From: Drechslerella dactyloides
Taxonomy: Eukaryota; Ascomycota; Orbiliomycetes; Orbiliales; Orbiliaceae
Assembly (NCBI GenBank): GCA_020064725.1
Contig: JAGTWJ010000002.1
Coordinates: forward strand, 744,001-808,000
Length of the DNA: 64,000 nt
Direction: 5' to 3'
Shown here: one piece after another, positions 11,833 to 23,128 of the stretch
How positions within the stretch are numbered: position 1 is the first letter of the stretch
How the letters are laid out: every line of letters starts with the position of its first letter
The notes under the pieces: generated by a model
The model's database searches: none
Seen by the model: only the letters and a program-made list of their open reading frames with translations
What the model was told of the DNA's origin: nothing
Program-made: the position numbers and the translations under genes

Positions 11833-13506
11833 TTACAGGAAAATCCGCTGAATCATCGCCGACCCAAACCCATCTCGGTCCGGGCTCTCCAACATCTGCC
11901 GCACCCGGTTCCCCCACCGCGGATGCAGCCATCCATCGCAATCCCCCTTCACCTCCTCCAACCCCTTTACTTCCTCTTCCGTCGCCTTCTTCCTCGTCCG
12001 GCGGTCGACCACGTACATCCCCCTCGTCCACTGCCCCGTCGCATCAACCCTGATATCACGGTCCTCCACCGCCTTCCAGCCGCTCACCAACCTCGTAAGC
12101 ACATACCACACGCACAGTGGGTCGTGCAGTGAGATATCCACGTCCTGTATGCGCTTAACACCCTCCCCGCCCGCTGCAGCAACGTACAGACTCTCCATTT
12201 TGCGAAACGTTGCATGAATGAACACGCTCGCCCATTGAGCGAGTGGACTACCCTCTTCGCGCAGCGGTGCTGTCAACTTGTCAAACTCACTTTCATTCAG
12301 CAGATGCATCGTCGTGATGTCCAATGGGAAGATTGTCAAGTTCAAGCGCTTTGAGAGAGTCGACGGGTACGACGCTAGTAAAGACTGCCCTGGCGGCATC
12401 GTCCGCTGCGGCTCCGGGCTCGTAAGCGCGAAGATCCGCGCGGCTGCTACGGCGTCGGCGTACGCGTTAAATTCTGCCATAGGTGTCACGTTGCCTTCCA
12501 GGTCGATCGTTCCAGACATGATCACGACTTCCTTGGCGAGAAGGAACGTCTCCGGGTCATGCGCAGCAGCCAACGCGAGGTTGGTTAGCGGGCCGACGGC
12601 GATGATGGTGACAGTGTGCGGCGGGTGACTTTTCAGCTGCTCGAGGATTTCAAGATGCGCAGGGGAGCTGGAAGGTGTAAAGAGGGCTTCCTGCGGGAGC
12701 GGGGTCGGCGAGTCAGGGGGTATTGGCGCAGAGTCCGCGGAGGGTGAGTGGAAGAGGTGTCGCCATATCTCGGTGGGTGTGAAATGAGGCGCCTGTATCG
12801 CCGCCATTGCTATTAGTTGCACGCATGACCTACGGCGCGATTTGAATCGCGATGTCCTTCACACTAGCCGCTGGCCAGGAGGATATCCGCACCTTGGTAT
12901 GCACGCCACCTAGCCCGTCGATGCCGTGAAAATAGTCGCCCATAAGGACCTGATCTTCCAGCGGCCGATGCGCGCCCACCGCTACAACGGGCTTATGCCG
13001 CTGCAGAGAGTCGTAGCCCCGCTGGAGCCGACCGGTCCGCTTGCGCCATAGGATCTCCTTCTCGAGAACGTGGAATAGCGAGACAGTGTTCCTCAAGCAG
13101 CTGCACGGCGACGGGAGCAAGATGCGACGTGTCACGTCTTAGCATGCGTGCATCTGAGAGTCGGCTGGTCCGGAAACAAAGGATTCACTTGTGTCACATA
13201 CTTTTCCACGTCAATGTTCCCGAACGTGAGCTGTCGTCATTGACTCAATCAGCGTCTCGAAAGCCATAGGAAACGATTGGGAGACGATGGGCAGCTTACG
13301 GATATCAGAAGCAACTCGATCTCCTCGGGAGACGCGGACAGCGCGAGCAGCAGAGCTAGGATGTCGTCGACACTGCGAGACAATGCATGCTCGCATGTTA
13401 GCACAGGTTGCCTCAGATCTGGTGACACGTACACGCGTATCCACGAGAGCTAGGGAGATGAGACGAACCCCGGGTCGGTGTCGATGATAATCTTCTCGGG
13501 AGCCAT
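11833..13506 (-). CDS. Inosine/uridine-preferring nucleoside hydrolase, five exons
   Basis: Exons, in transcript order, are 13469-13506, 13300-13372, 13202-13230, 12893-13100 and 11833-12792, giving 435 residues with every phase consistent. The first join creates the family signature DTDPGVDD (residues 9-16), whose Asp residues bind the calcium ion and ribose. Further family blocks are GPLTNLA (183-189), GNVTPMAEFN around 217-226, and the C-terminal HDP (339-341), the active-site His region. The enzyme cleaves the N-glycosidic bond of nucleosides to release ribose and free base (nucleoside salvage), probably in the cytosol, as no signal peptide is seen. It is somewhat longer than bacterial members because of inserts such as the Pro/Ser-rich segment near 130-160. 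Exact substrate preference cannot be read. Exon 3 is a 29-nt microexon. It is divergent from the P450 gene. Confidence 0.88.
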
Positions 13507-14424
13507 GCTGCAATCTCGACGCTGGCGGATGTACCCCCACGAGTTTGACTCGAAGAAGTTCGGGCTTGACTCGAGGTACCCGAGCGGATGTCGACGCTTG
13601 TTGGATTCTGCGCTGCAACACACCGCCGCTGAATCCGCGCCAATAGCACGGCGATATTATTACCCAAGATCATTTCCCATGAACAAGGGTCGGAGCCACG
13701 CCTACCTCACGCAATAATATGATCAATAATATGATATTTCGGTTTGCCATTTGAAAGCTCTTTGGTCTCTTTCAGCTTTAAGTGGAGAATAAGTGGGGTA
13801 TCTAATCCGCTTAGCCAATCAGAGGCATCTTATTAATGCACGAGCGTAAAGCCTCCACCGGTCACAATGGAAGGTTTGTTCCCGTTTGCTACTAAGGTTA
13901 TCAGAATTTGATATGTGCTGAGACTGATTTGATAGACGCTATCGAAGCAAGTGGAGCCGCAGATACCGCGCACGGTATTTACCGAGTACAACCCCTCTCC
14001 CACTGAAATTGTGACACGGTGTATTAATACCTAGGTACCTCTTTCACCAGTCGCACATTCGCACATTCGCTTTTCCCGTTCTTTCTGTCCCCAGATTCAT
14101 TATTCTGTCGTTACTGGATCTCTCGGTGGTCGATTTCAAGGCTTCGCAGATGGTGAGAGTGCGTCTTTGGTCAGCCGCTGCAGTGTAACTAGGTGGGTTA
14201 CTTAACCGAATACGCAGATCTTCGGCCTCCTGCGCTGAATGGTGCAAGGGCCAGGCCTCCACCCCTTGGACAAGGGCTAACAGAAACTTTGAATCTCACC
14301 AGGCGAACATTTGTTGAATCAAGAAGTATATAGAGACCGAAAAATAATATCATACGATTTCTACCTGCCCCTCGATTCCCATCGCGTTTGAGACCGGTGC
14401 GCTGCATGTGCTTCAACCGTCGAC
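13507..14424. other. Divergent intergenic region between hydrolase and P450
   Basis: A shared upstream region of about 0.9 kb for two genes facing away from each other. It holds repeated ATAATATGATC-like words near 13715-13735 and a TATATAG at 14327-14333 ahead of the P450. No gene is seen. Confidence 0.5.
14327..14333 (+). promoter_or_regulatory. TATA-like element of the P450 gene
   Basis: TATATAG lies 92 bases before the P450 start codon. Assignment rests on motif and spacing only. Confidence 0.4.
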
Positions 14425-16161
14425 ATGCCTGGGTTGATCGATTTAAGACTTAGCAACCCCGTAGTATACGGCGGTCTTCTGGTGGCGATATCGCTGTGGG
14501 GCATTAAAAAGATTGTTGCCGCGCGGGGCCGGCTTCCTCTACCCCCAGGGCCGAAGGGCGTTCCACTGATCGGAAACGTCGCGGATCTTCCGCCGCCAGG
14601 GGCTATAGAATGGCAACACTGGATCAGTCACAAGGATCTCTATGGACCGATCAGCTCTGTAACCGTCTTCAACCAGACTATTATCCTAATACACGACCTG
14701 AATATAGCTTTCGAGCTTCTGGACAAGAGATCTGCTAAATTTTCTTCCCGGCCATACTTCCCGTTCGCTGGTGACTTGTGGGTTTTTTGTCGCCTAGATT
14801 TTGATTTCTTATAGACAGGTACTTACAATTTGCGTACGATGCAGGTGCGGTTATGGAGTGTTGATGACGTTCCAAAGATACAACAGGAATTGGCGCCAGC
14901 AGCGGAAGATAGCAGCCGGGCAGCTGGGTTCCAACAAGTCGATCATAAAGTTCCAGCCCACCGTCGACCTTCAGGTTCGACGATTCCTTCTAAACACTCT
15001 CAGAAATCCTGGTGATCTCGTATTCAATCTGCAAGAGTAAGTTTACACCACCTTTCGCTTTTCTCTTGACTTTATATCGAATAAATTATTCACCATTCGT
15101 GCGGCATTTATAGTGAAGCAGCTTCGGTCATGCTTGATATGATATACGGCTATCAGACCGGCCCAACCAGGCACGACCCTCTCGTAGTCCTTGTCAACAA
15201 GATGATGCAACAGTTTGGCGACGCGACAGTCGCAGGGACCTGGCTCGTCGATTTGATCCCAGCGTTGAAATACGTACCAAACTGGATGCCCGGCGCAGGA
15301 TTCCAAGAGACTGCCCGCCAGTCCAAGCAGCTATTCAAGGACATAACGGATATATCTTTTGACTTCACAGAACAGCAAAGAGCGCACGGCACACAACGAC
15401 CGTCGTACGTCTCGGGACATCTGGACAAGGGCGCGGTGGACCGAACACTCCTCAAATATAGCGCGATCGGGCTATACGGTGGCGGCGCGGATACCACAGT
15501 CGCCGCACTGGGTTTCTTCTACCTCGCTATGATGCTATATCCGGAGATGCAACAAAAGGCATGGGAAGAGATTGATCGTGTTGTAGGAGGCGACAGGCTG
15601 CCCGGATTCGACGACCGCGAGAACCTGCCATACATTGAGGCTTTGGTCAAGGAAACATTCCGCTGGGTGCCAACTGTGCCTATGGGAGTACCCCACACGA
15701 CGGACGAAGAAGATGAGTACGGCGGGTACCGCATCCCAAAGGGCTCGATGGTAGTGACCTCCATTGCTTGGTTTGCGCGGGATCCGAACGTATATCACGA
15801 TCCGGAAACATTCAACCCGGATAGATTCCTCGGACCAAACCCGGAACCAAACCCCTTATCGTTCATCTTCGGATTCGGCAGACGCATTTGCCCGGGACGA
15901 AAGCTGGCAGACGTGAGCATATACCTTACTATCGCTCAAAGTTTGGCCGTTTTCGAGATCCGGAAGCCTATCGACCCGATCTCTGGAAATCCGATCGAGC
16001 CGGTATTCGGTATGACACCGGGACTTATCGCTCACCCGACCGAATTCAAGTGCAATTTCGCACCCAGGAGCGAGAAGCACGCTGAGCTTATCAAATCTAT
16101 TGATATCGAGCATCCCTGGGGGGAGGGCGATGCCAAGTTTCTGGAAAAACTCAGCGTCTGA
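14425..16161 (+). CDS. Cytochrome P450 monooxygenase, OrdA-like, three exons
   Basis: Exons 14425-14777, 14845-15036 and 15114-16161 give 530 residues, a normal fungal P450 length. An N-terminal hydrophobic anchor (about 10-28) is followed by the proline hinge LPLPPGPKGVPLIGN, which places it on the ER membrane. The I-helix motif GGGADTT is at about 304-310, the ExxR motif ETFR at 362-365, the PERF-like FNPDRF near 417, and the haem-binding block FGFGRRICPG at 434-443 with the thiolate Cys at 441. All catalytic landmarks are present. The overall wording (SFIFGFGRRICPGRKLAD) matches the large group annotated as O-methylsterigmatocystin oxidoreductase-like. That name reflects similarity, not substrate: no biosynthetic cluster surrounds it, so its substrate is unknown. 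Both introns use GT-AG borders. Confidence 0.92.
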
Positions 16162-17270
16162 AGTTATACAGCGTAGATTAGACACTTAAAGTGTGGAAAG
16201 GGAGGGTCTGGTTTACGAGATTGGTCGGACGGATTTTGCAATAGGGGAATTAGCACAGAGTTGAGATTGCACGCCGTCTAGCTTTCATTGCAATTTGAGG
16301 GAAACCACAGGAACAACACGAGCGGATTTTGTCATTTGCTTTTTCTTTTTCTTCTTCTTCTTCTTGAGTATATCATATTGTGACGGAGCCGCTTCAGCCT
16401 GTTTCTGATGTTACTGTTAATCACACAATTTAACACGTTGATTTTCAACTGGAAGCTTCCATGCATGTTCCTTTCCCGTAAGCAGCATAGTCTCTTCAAC
16501 AGGCGTTCGTCGCAAGTTGTCGCGCATCCTCGAGGCGAATATACATCCTCGTAGTATCCTGCAGTACTACGTTCGCACATCGGAATGTACAACCGGGTCC
16601 GCGCATGCGCATCGGAGCGGCTCGCTCGTCCCCTGCATCGGATTGGCTCGCTTGTTGGACAAACTCGCATATAACAATAGCCAATCGTGATCGATCGATT
16701 GATAGAGTACTATCCCCATTCTTGACAATGTCAACTTAACTATCATGGATTCGGTACCCTTAATTCTATCACTACGAACGGTAAATTGCTTAAATTGTCT
16801 TCTACACGCTTAAGCGCTTATATAATTATAGCACAATAACTTCACAATTGATCAAATGATGAGAAAGGAATACTAGCGCCTCAATGGTCTCGTGAGCCAG
16901 ACACACATGAAGCGCCCCAACATCAAACACATATCAGCGACTGGGACGAGAAGACAGGAATTCAACAACATACGGAAGAATGATGTCAGTCGTGATTCAT
17001 CCAAACTTTCTGACGAGAACGTGTGTTCATATACAATTATTTGAAACGGGAATACTTTTTACTTCAGGATATGTACATGTAGAGAGGGGAGTTTATCATA
17101 GCGAATTGCAAGGCAATTTCCAATCATTCTTATAGCTCCGAATCCTCCCATGGTCTGTCGAGCTGCAGTGTATACCTCGCAATGTACCGATAACATCCAA
17201 GCACTACCTCCAAACTTGAAATACAGCTGTTGAGGCCACCATATTTGCCGTAGAGTCGCAAATGACAGAA
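16162..17270. other. Intergenic, no gene seen
   Basis: A convergent gap between the P450 and the minus-strand gene ending at 17271. It contains a TTC repeat (16349-16365) and short open frames only. Confidence 0.5.
16349..16365. repeat. TTC microsatellite
   Basis: About six TTC units in an otherwise featureless pyrimidine-rich stretch downstream of the P450 gene. Confidence 0.8.
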
Positions 17271-18220
17271 TTAAGTTCTTGACCGAGCAGCTGGCGCTTG
17301 CAATTTGAACTGTGGTTGACCTGGAACTTGGAAATGTAATCTTCTTTCCAGGGTGTTTACATCTCCACTTGACATCTTCCGAATTCCGTACCCAGAAATC
17401 CAGTATCGTCGGGGTAGTAGGTTCCAAGGGGCTGAAAAGTCTCGATATAGATTTAGTCGTAACGCAAACGCTAGGGAATAGATTAAGTTAGGTGATGTTG
17501 TGGAATCTTCGATTGTGGCGACCTTGGTGACGACGACTGGTCTAAATGCCTCCATTATCCTGCAGAACTATTCATAGGACTAAGTACGGGTTCGCTGCTG
17601 AAAATGGCGATCTCCAGGCGCAGTAGTATCATGGACGTTAACGGCCCAGGTGTTTCTGGCCTCAGGTCTTCTATGAAACCAGAAAAATTCACAGAGCTGT
17701 TCGCAATAGATATCAGTCAGAGCGCCAGATACTGGGAGATCGGATGGCGGCGAAGTCTTACGCTGTTGGATATATCTGTGAAAGATTGTCGCTGTTGATG
17801 ACTCGTTATAGACACTGGTTCTGAGTCTGATCTCCCTCGGAAATCCTTTACCGATTTCTCCAGCCCCAGGGCTTCCGTCGGCTCGGTTGTATTCGCTGGA
17901 AGCGCAAATGACGAAGGTTCCTCTTTCCTAGGTCCACTCGACCACTTGTAGCTAAATTCATGAGTCTCTTCGATAGCCTGAGCTGGTGACCCAGGAGATT
18001 CACCAGGTTGTGTCTTTCTGACCGTAACAGCCTCGCGGTATTTCCATGTGATAAATGGTCGAGCTGTTGGCATATTTGGCTGGGTATGCGGCTTAGGTTC
18101 AAAGGTGTGGAGAGGACTGGTCAATCTAAGGCGAGCGATAGATGGCCGCCGAGCAATGGTGGAGACCCAATACCTTTGAGATCCTCTAACCTCAAGGGAT
18201 ATTACACGGCTGAGCGCCAT
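17271..18220 (-). CDS. Hypothetical protein, two exons, basic N-terminus
   Basis: Exon 1 (18220 down to 17733) joins exon 2 (17559 down to 17271) in phase across a GTATCT...CTGCAG intron, giving 258 residues. I do not recognise a family. The first 35 residues are rich in Arg, Ser and aliphatic residues and almost free of acids (MALSRVISLEVRGSQRYW...), which resembles a mitochondrial targeting peptide. The middle is Ser/Pro/Glu-rich and probably disordered. Exon 2 encodes a more ordered segment with PSLIYSLAF-like hydrophobic and basic residues. A second frame in the exon 2 region (17059-17427) is also protein-like, so the 3' end of the model could be wrong. The gene is supported only by consistent phase and composition. 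Confidence 0.45.
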
Positions 18221-19428
18221 TGCCTGCTTTGGATACGAATATGTTAACGATGGGATCAGACAACGTCAGTCTAAGATGATTTGTGAGTACAGGTGGTTGT
18301 CTCGCAGATGGTCGTCGCTGCCGTGAAGTAAACGAGGGGCTTAAAGTGCGCAGCAGACTCAAGTCGCGCTAGAGGACAGTTGCAGCGGTATATAAAGAAT
18401 AGCTGTGCACAAGGGAAGATGTATGCGTGAAGAATAGACTTTTGGCAGCACATAGGATCCTATGAATCATTAAATAGAAAGCCCCGCCCTCCCATCCCTG
18501 TCTGTCCAACAGGTCACAGAATAGAAGTAAATTAAGACGATTACCTAAGTTGAGCTGCCAAAATTTAAACCATGGGAAGTGCCGTACATTGTCAGCTGTC
18601 AAAGTCGACACGCTAAGTTGTTGGAATGTGTAACTCTAAATCCACGCTCCGTCTGCACGTATACGGTTCGCCGAAAGAACCGCGTCAAGTTGGTCCGGGA
18701 AATATGCCGGTAATGCCTGCTTGGCCGAGTGTTCTCGGAGCCGGAACTACGTCCGAAGTCTGGGCCATGCATGCATGCTTGTGTAGATGTTTAATGACAT
18801 TGTGGGCACAATATATATTGGTATTTGCTCTCTCCAGTTGCTTGGTCTTAGAAGAGCAATCCCCGGGGTTTTCTGACTGCAGGCCGAACGTCATGGTCTA
18901 TTGTAAATGCCATGCCGAAGCCCACCCGAACCGGAAGTAAAAGTCTTGGTCATCCACAGAAGTTTTCACAAGCAAGCGTACACCTCAAATGTATTATGAT
19001 TCTGGGTATCATCGCTATAATTCGTACAAAAGAAATCGAACACCGACATGGGGACTGAAGAGAAAGAAAAATGCAGGGAGAAAACACTACTATTCACAGG
19101 ACTCCCGTTCAAAAACTGTTGGGGAAGGCGCATGGTAAAGATAGCATAACATAAGATAGATAGAATGAGCACCATAGATAAGACATGTCCCTATCCAAAG
19201 TTTAAACAGGGAGAACAGACGTATACGTACGATCCACATATTAAAGTTGAACCGGACCCGTCGTGACGAAGCGAAGAAAAAAACTTAGCAGAGAAGTAAT
19301 TGTTCGAACGGAGGAGGTATACAACTAGAGTCATATAGGCAAAGTGAAATATTTGTATTAAATATATGTATATATCAAAGTTGTATACCTCCATTCGAAC
19401 CCACGGCAGCACGCGCGCTCGATTGCAA
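18221..19428. other. Intergenic, no supportable gene
   Basis: Contains the upstream region of the minus-strand gene at 18220 and the 3' region of the minus-strand ferritin-like gene. A 104-codon plus-strand frame at 18626-18940 has no features that support coding. Confidence 0.5.
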
Positions 19429-20486
19429 TCACGGGGCAATCGCAATCACGGCGGGGCCAGCAACGACGCTCGCCTCATCCAACTTGTTTCCATCCCCCTT
19501 GTTCGTCAGTTGGACGTATACCTCACCAGCCAGACCGGCCGGCACGACGCATCCGCCGTTTTGCAGCGGATTGAATACGGTACCGACACCACCGGCCGTA
19601 AAGGCGCAGAACTTGGCGTTCGCGGAGTTGGGGTTGGCAAGGTTCAGCGGTGTGCCAACCTTGATGTTCTGCGCGTTCAGGATGACGAGAGATGGGAAGG
19701 CCTTGAAGGGGAGGCTGGAGCCTGCTGGGCAGGACTTGATGAATTGCGAAGCGAGCGTGAAGACGCTGAGTGGTCCCAGGGGGGCGTCGAACGCCTGCGG
19801 GACGGGTGCATCACCAGCGGCACCTATAAACAGGTATCACTCGTCAGCATATACATTCCTACATATAATACCATAAAGTCTGAACATACCTCGGATGAAA
19901 GTCTGATGTCTCGCCTCGACAGTAACAATAGACGCGGCAGCCGCTAGCACGTCCTTACTGTTCACCAATGGTGCCGCACCCAGATATGCCGACACACCGA
20001 CGGCCTCAAGGATCTTCGCTGTCCCAACCATATTGGCTGCTGTCGTGAAACCAAAGTCGTACGTGCATGGCTGCACGGGATTCCCACCCGCCTTCTTGAT
20101 CACGTCCGTGAGCACTTTAACGTGTGTAGCCTCCGTCTCGCCGACCTTCTTCAGGGCGGCAATCTGCTCGGGCTTGAGACCCAGCGCGGCAAAATCGGCA
20201 TCGGGGAACTTCTGGAAGCCCTGGGCGTAAAAGGTAGCCTCGAGGTGTTCAAGTGTAAGGGCACTACACGATGTCACGCACAACGTTAACCTTCGCCGTC
20301 TCATGAAATATGGATATTGATCTAAGGAAAAGGAACTTACAATTGCAGGATATCAGTGTCTGTCAGTGCGCCAGTAGACTGTCTCTTGCTCAGCGTCGGC
20401 ATCCGATGCGGCATGGCATCGACCAACCCGGCAAAAGTCGCAGCACCGACAACCGCCGCCAAAAATCTCGACTTGAAAGCAACCAT
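19429..20486 (-). CDS. Secreted ferritin-like domain protein (Rds1 type), three exons
   Basis: Exons 20341-20486, 19890-20263 and 19429-19823 give 304 residues in a consistent phase. Residues 1-24 form a signal peptide (FLAAVVGAATFAGLVDA) and a Kex2-like KR site follows at 34-35 (LSKRQ). The mature part opens with DTDILQFALTLEHLEATFYAQGF, the first metal-ligand helix of fungal ferritin-like proteins; the second helix carries GETEATHVKVL and the fourth VEARHQTFIRG. The Glu and His residues of the four-helix core (EHLE, E..H, E.RH) are therefore intact. The remaining 130 residues are a beta-rich C-terminal domain typical of this family. Relatives are the stress-response protein Rds1 of fission yeast and secreted ferritin-like proteins of moulds. 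Metal binding is inferred; an enzyme activity is not established. Confidence 0.88.
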
Positions 20487-20577
20487 CTTGACGTTGTATT
20501 ATTTGATATCCTCGGAAGACTTTGACCTCGTAGATTAAGAAATTTCCGATATATACTGGCTCTCAAAGCACTTGCTG

Positions 20578-20585
20578 TATATATA
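20578..20585 (-). promoter_or_regulatory. TATA box of the ferritin-like gene
   Basis: TATATATA lies 92-99 bases upstream of the start codon at 20486, close to the spacing seen for the P450 gene in this window. Confidence 0.45.
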
Positions 20586-23128
20586 ACCCCAGTCGTAACA
20601 AAAATTTCGTAATGATACCAATCTCGACACAGTCGACGATTCGATTACCAAATGAATATTAATTTAGAGAAAAAGGGAGATCCACCGGGGATGTATTGTA
20701 TGGTAAAGGTAATGAACGACTGTCGAAAGGTAAACCTCAAGCAAAGCACCCAGGCTCGCGGTCCGAAGGAGAATGATAGAAGAGAAGTGAAGAAAGAAAC
20801 GACGGGAACCCCAAATCTTCGAGTCCAAAAGCTCTAGCGCTAGAAGAAAAAGAATCAGGAACCAGACAAGAAAGAAAAGATCCAGTGCGACGGGCTCTCT
20901 CCCAATATTATATATCTCACTCCCAAACTCCTACGCCGCTGCCTGTAGCTTTCCTCTGCATCCAGGGTCCATCCCATCACCCGTCCCCTGCGACAATTAA
21001 CGGCGGGCCTCACGCCCAGACGCCGTCTGTGACACCGTCAGGGGAGCGAAGTGAGCACACCGTCCGTCGCCTCAATGACCTTAATGGCGATAAGCTCAGA
21101 TCGGTATTCGAATTGCTCCCTCTCCGGATTGCCCACCCCCCAGCTTCCCGTCCAATCTTAGGAGCCACCCCTTACGAGAGAGTCCTGTGAGCGGAGTCTA
21201 TTAAAAGACACCCCGTCCATACAAGCTTCGTATCTGAACCACACCTATCCGCCTCATGAGGTGACCAAGCGACTGCGCCTGCCAAGACGGGATTCACGAT
21301 CCCACAGCGTGACGATGTTTCGAGAGCGCACGGTGTAGATGAACCAGCCGCGCAAGAAACAAAAGAGCCAGATTCGATCCCCCATCGCCCTTTGCGTCTA
21401 CCAAGTAGGTGTGTGTATGCGCTCGGCGCGAAACATCCCCGGCCGCCTTCAACGTTACGGGGATAGCGCCACAGACGCTGACACTTCAGGGCTCGACAGG
21501 GCCAGAATCGAGCCGGACGTCACCGCTCTCGTCCTGTTGAAACCCAGCCGGCGAATACAAATGCCTGTCATGCATCTCGTCCGGTTCTGCATCGACTCGC
21601 CTGTCCGCCGTGCAGGGCTGCCCGAAACGCCCAGCGAAACGCCGGACGTCGCCCCAACACACCGCCCACCGAAAAGGGGCCCATCACTTTGTCCCCACGC
21701 TGAAGCGCAGCCTGTCGCAAGACGGGTCCGCGCCGTTTCACGATGCCCATTTAACTCGTGAAGAGCCGATTTCGTTTCAACAGCTCCCTGCAAAGTTTGG
21801 CCATGCGAATTAATTTCCCACCTTCCTCCACCGTATAATATTGAATTGCTCGTACTGTCTGCGGTATATCGAATAATACCGTCACTATACCTGCCGAGCC
21901 GTCCAAGAAAAAGCCCAGCTGTCCAAACTCTTGTCCCTTTCTCGAACACTCATCCGCCCAGCGGAGAATATTCTCTCCATGAGAGTCAGCGAGTCAGATT
22001 CGTGGCTGAGGCTGCCTGTCGCTATCGCAATATATCTGCATCTCTCGCGCGACGTTTCGTTTCGCCAAATGCTAGTAGACCATATGTCTGTCCATCCACC
22101 TACAAACTATGCCCAGAGTATTTCGTATCTCCTCAGATATTACTATACCCTCCTCCAGCCTGATATACTGTGCTTAGACACATGCGCCCTCCCTCTCTGA
22201 TGTTCTTTGGTAAATATCACTGCACACCGATATCGCGCAATCACAGTGCCGCCGAGTAAGCAGCTTTGTCATGCAATCAATATATTCATCATGGCCCCAA
22301 CTATACCCCACTTCGCTTGCACAATGTTCGGAATATATTACACCCCCTTTATAATTTACATGCACCTTCTACGATATCATCCCAATCTCTCATCGAATTT
22401 CACACAGTATTATTGATTTTTCATTTTCGATCATCCGCAAGACTGAGTATCCACCATATACTAACTGACTAATTGTGTATAATTCCGCTAATGCAAAGAC
22501 AAAAGGCTCGCTCAAGTCGCTCAGCTCGCTCTTCTGATCGATCCATCAAGCTTCCGTCATTTTCAGCTTCCCCACGTGAATATATCTTATCTTACCATAT
22601 CAACATCCCCGTCCTTCCTACATGGCGCAGCATCCCGCTTCGAAACAATAATTGTCTTTCTCGCATCCTTTCCTTCTTTCCTATCTCGCCATAAGAATGG
22701 CAAGTCTGCCGTACGTATAAAGAGTATAGGCTCACAGCACCATTGTCACCAAGTAGTGACAGTGATGCCGTCGATAAGAAAAAACCCCAGAATATAAGGG
22801 GGATTGAAATCACCGTAGAAAAAGGAAAGTAGAAAAAGAAGAGAGAGGAGAAGAATCTCATCATCGAAAGTCCCAGTAGGTTCTTTCCCCTCACCACCTA
22901 ATTCCAGCTAATAGGAAAGAAATGTCCTTTTTTCCCTCATGTCCAGTCATGTCCTTCATGTTCATGATAAAAAGAAAAGAAAAATATGAAAGGAAAAATG
23001 AAAAAAAGACAATACCGATGAAGGAAAGAGAATAGAAAAATCAAGACCGTGAAAAAAGGGAACACCTCCACGTTATCGTTCGTTGATTAAAGACGTTTCG
23101 ATAATTTAATCGCCTCCCCTCATTGCAT
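20586..23128. other. 2.5 kb intergenic region
   Basis: It separates the ferritin-like gene promoter from the Ssd1 3' end. Overlapping frames of 140 codons (plus, 21339-21761) and 164 codons (minus, 21455-21949) mirror each other in a GC-rich patch and show no domain. The 22.0-23.1 kb part is pyrimidine-rich on one strand and purine-rich on the other. Nothing else is supportable. Confidence 0.5.

Noticed and set aside
11833..16161. Nucleoside hydrolase and P450 as a biosynthetic cluster
   Set aside because: They are only divergent neighbours; no backbone enzyme, transporter or cluster regulator lies with them.
21339..21949. 140- and 164-codon frames on opposite strands
   Set aside because: Mirror frames in one GC-rich patch without any recognised feature.
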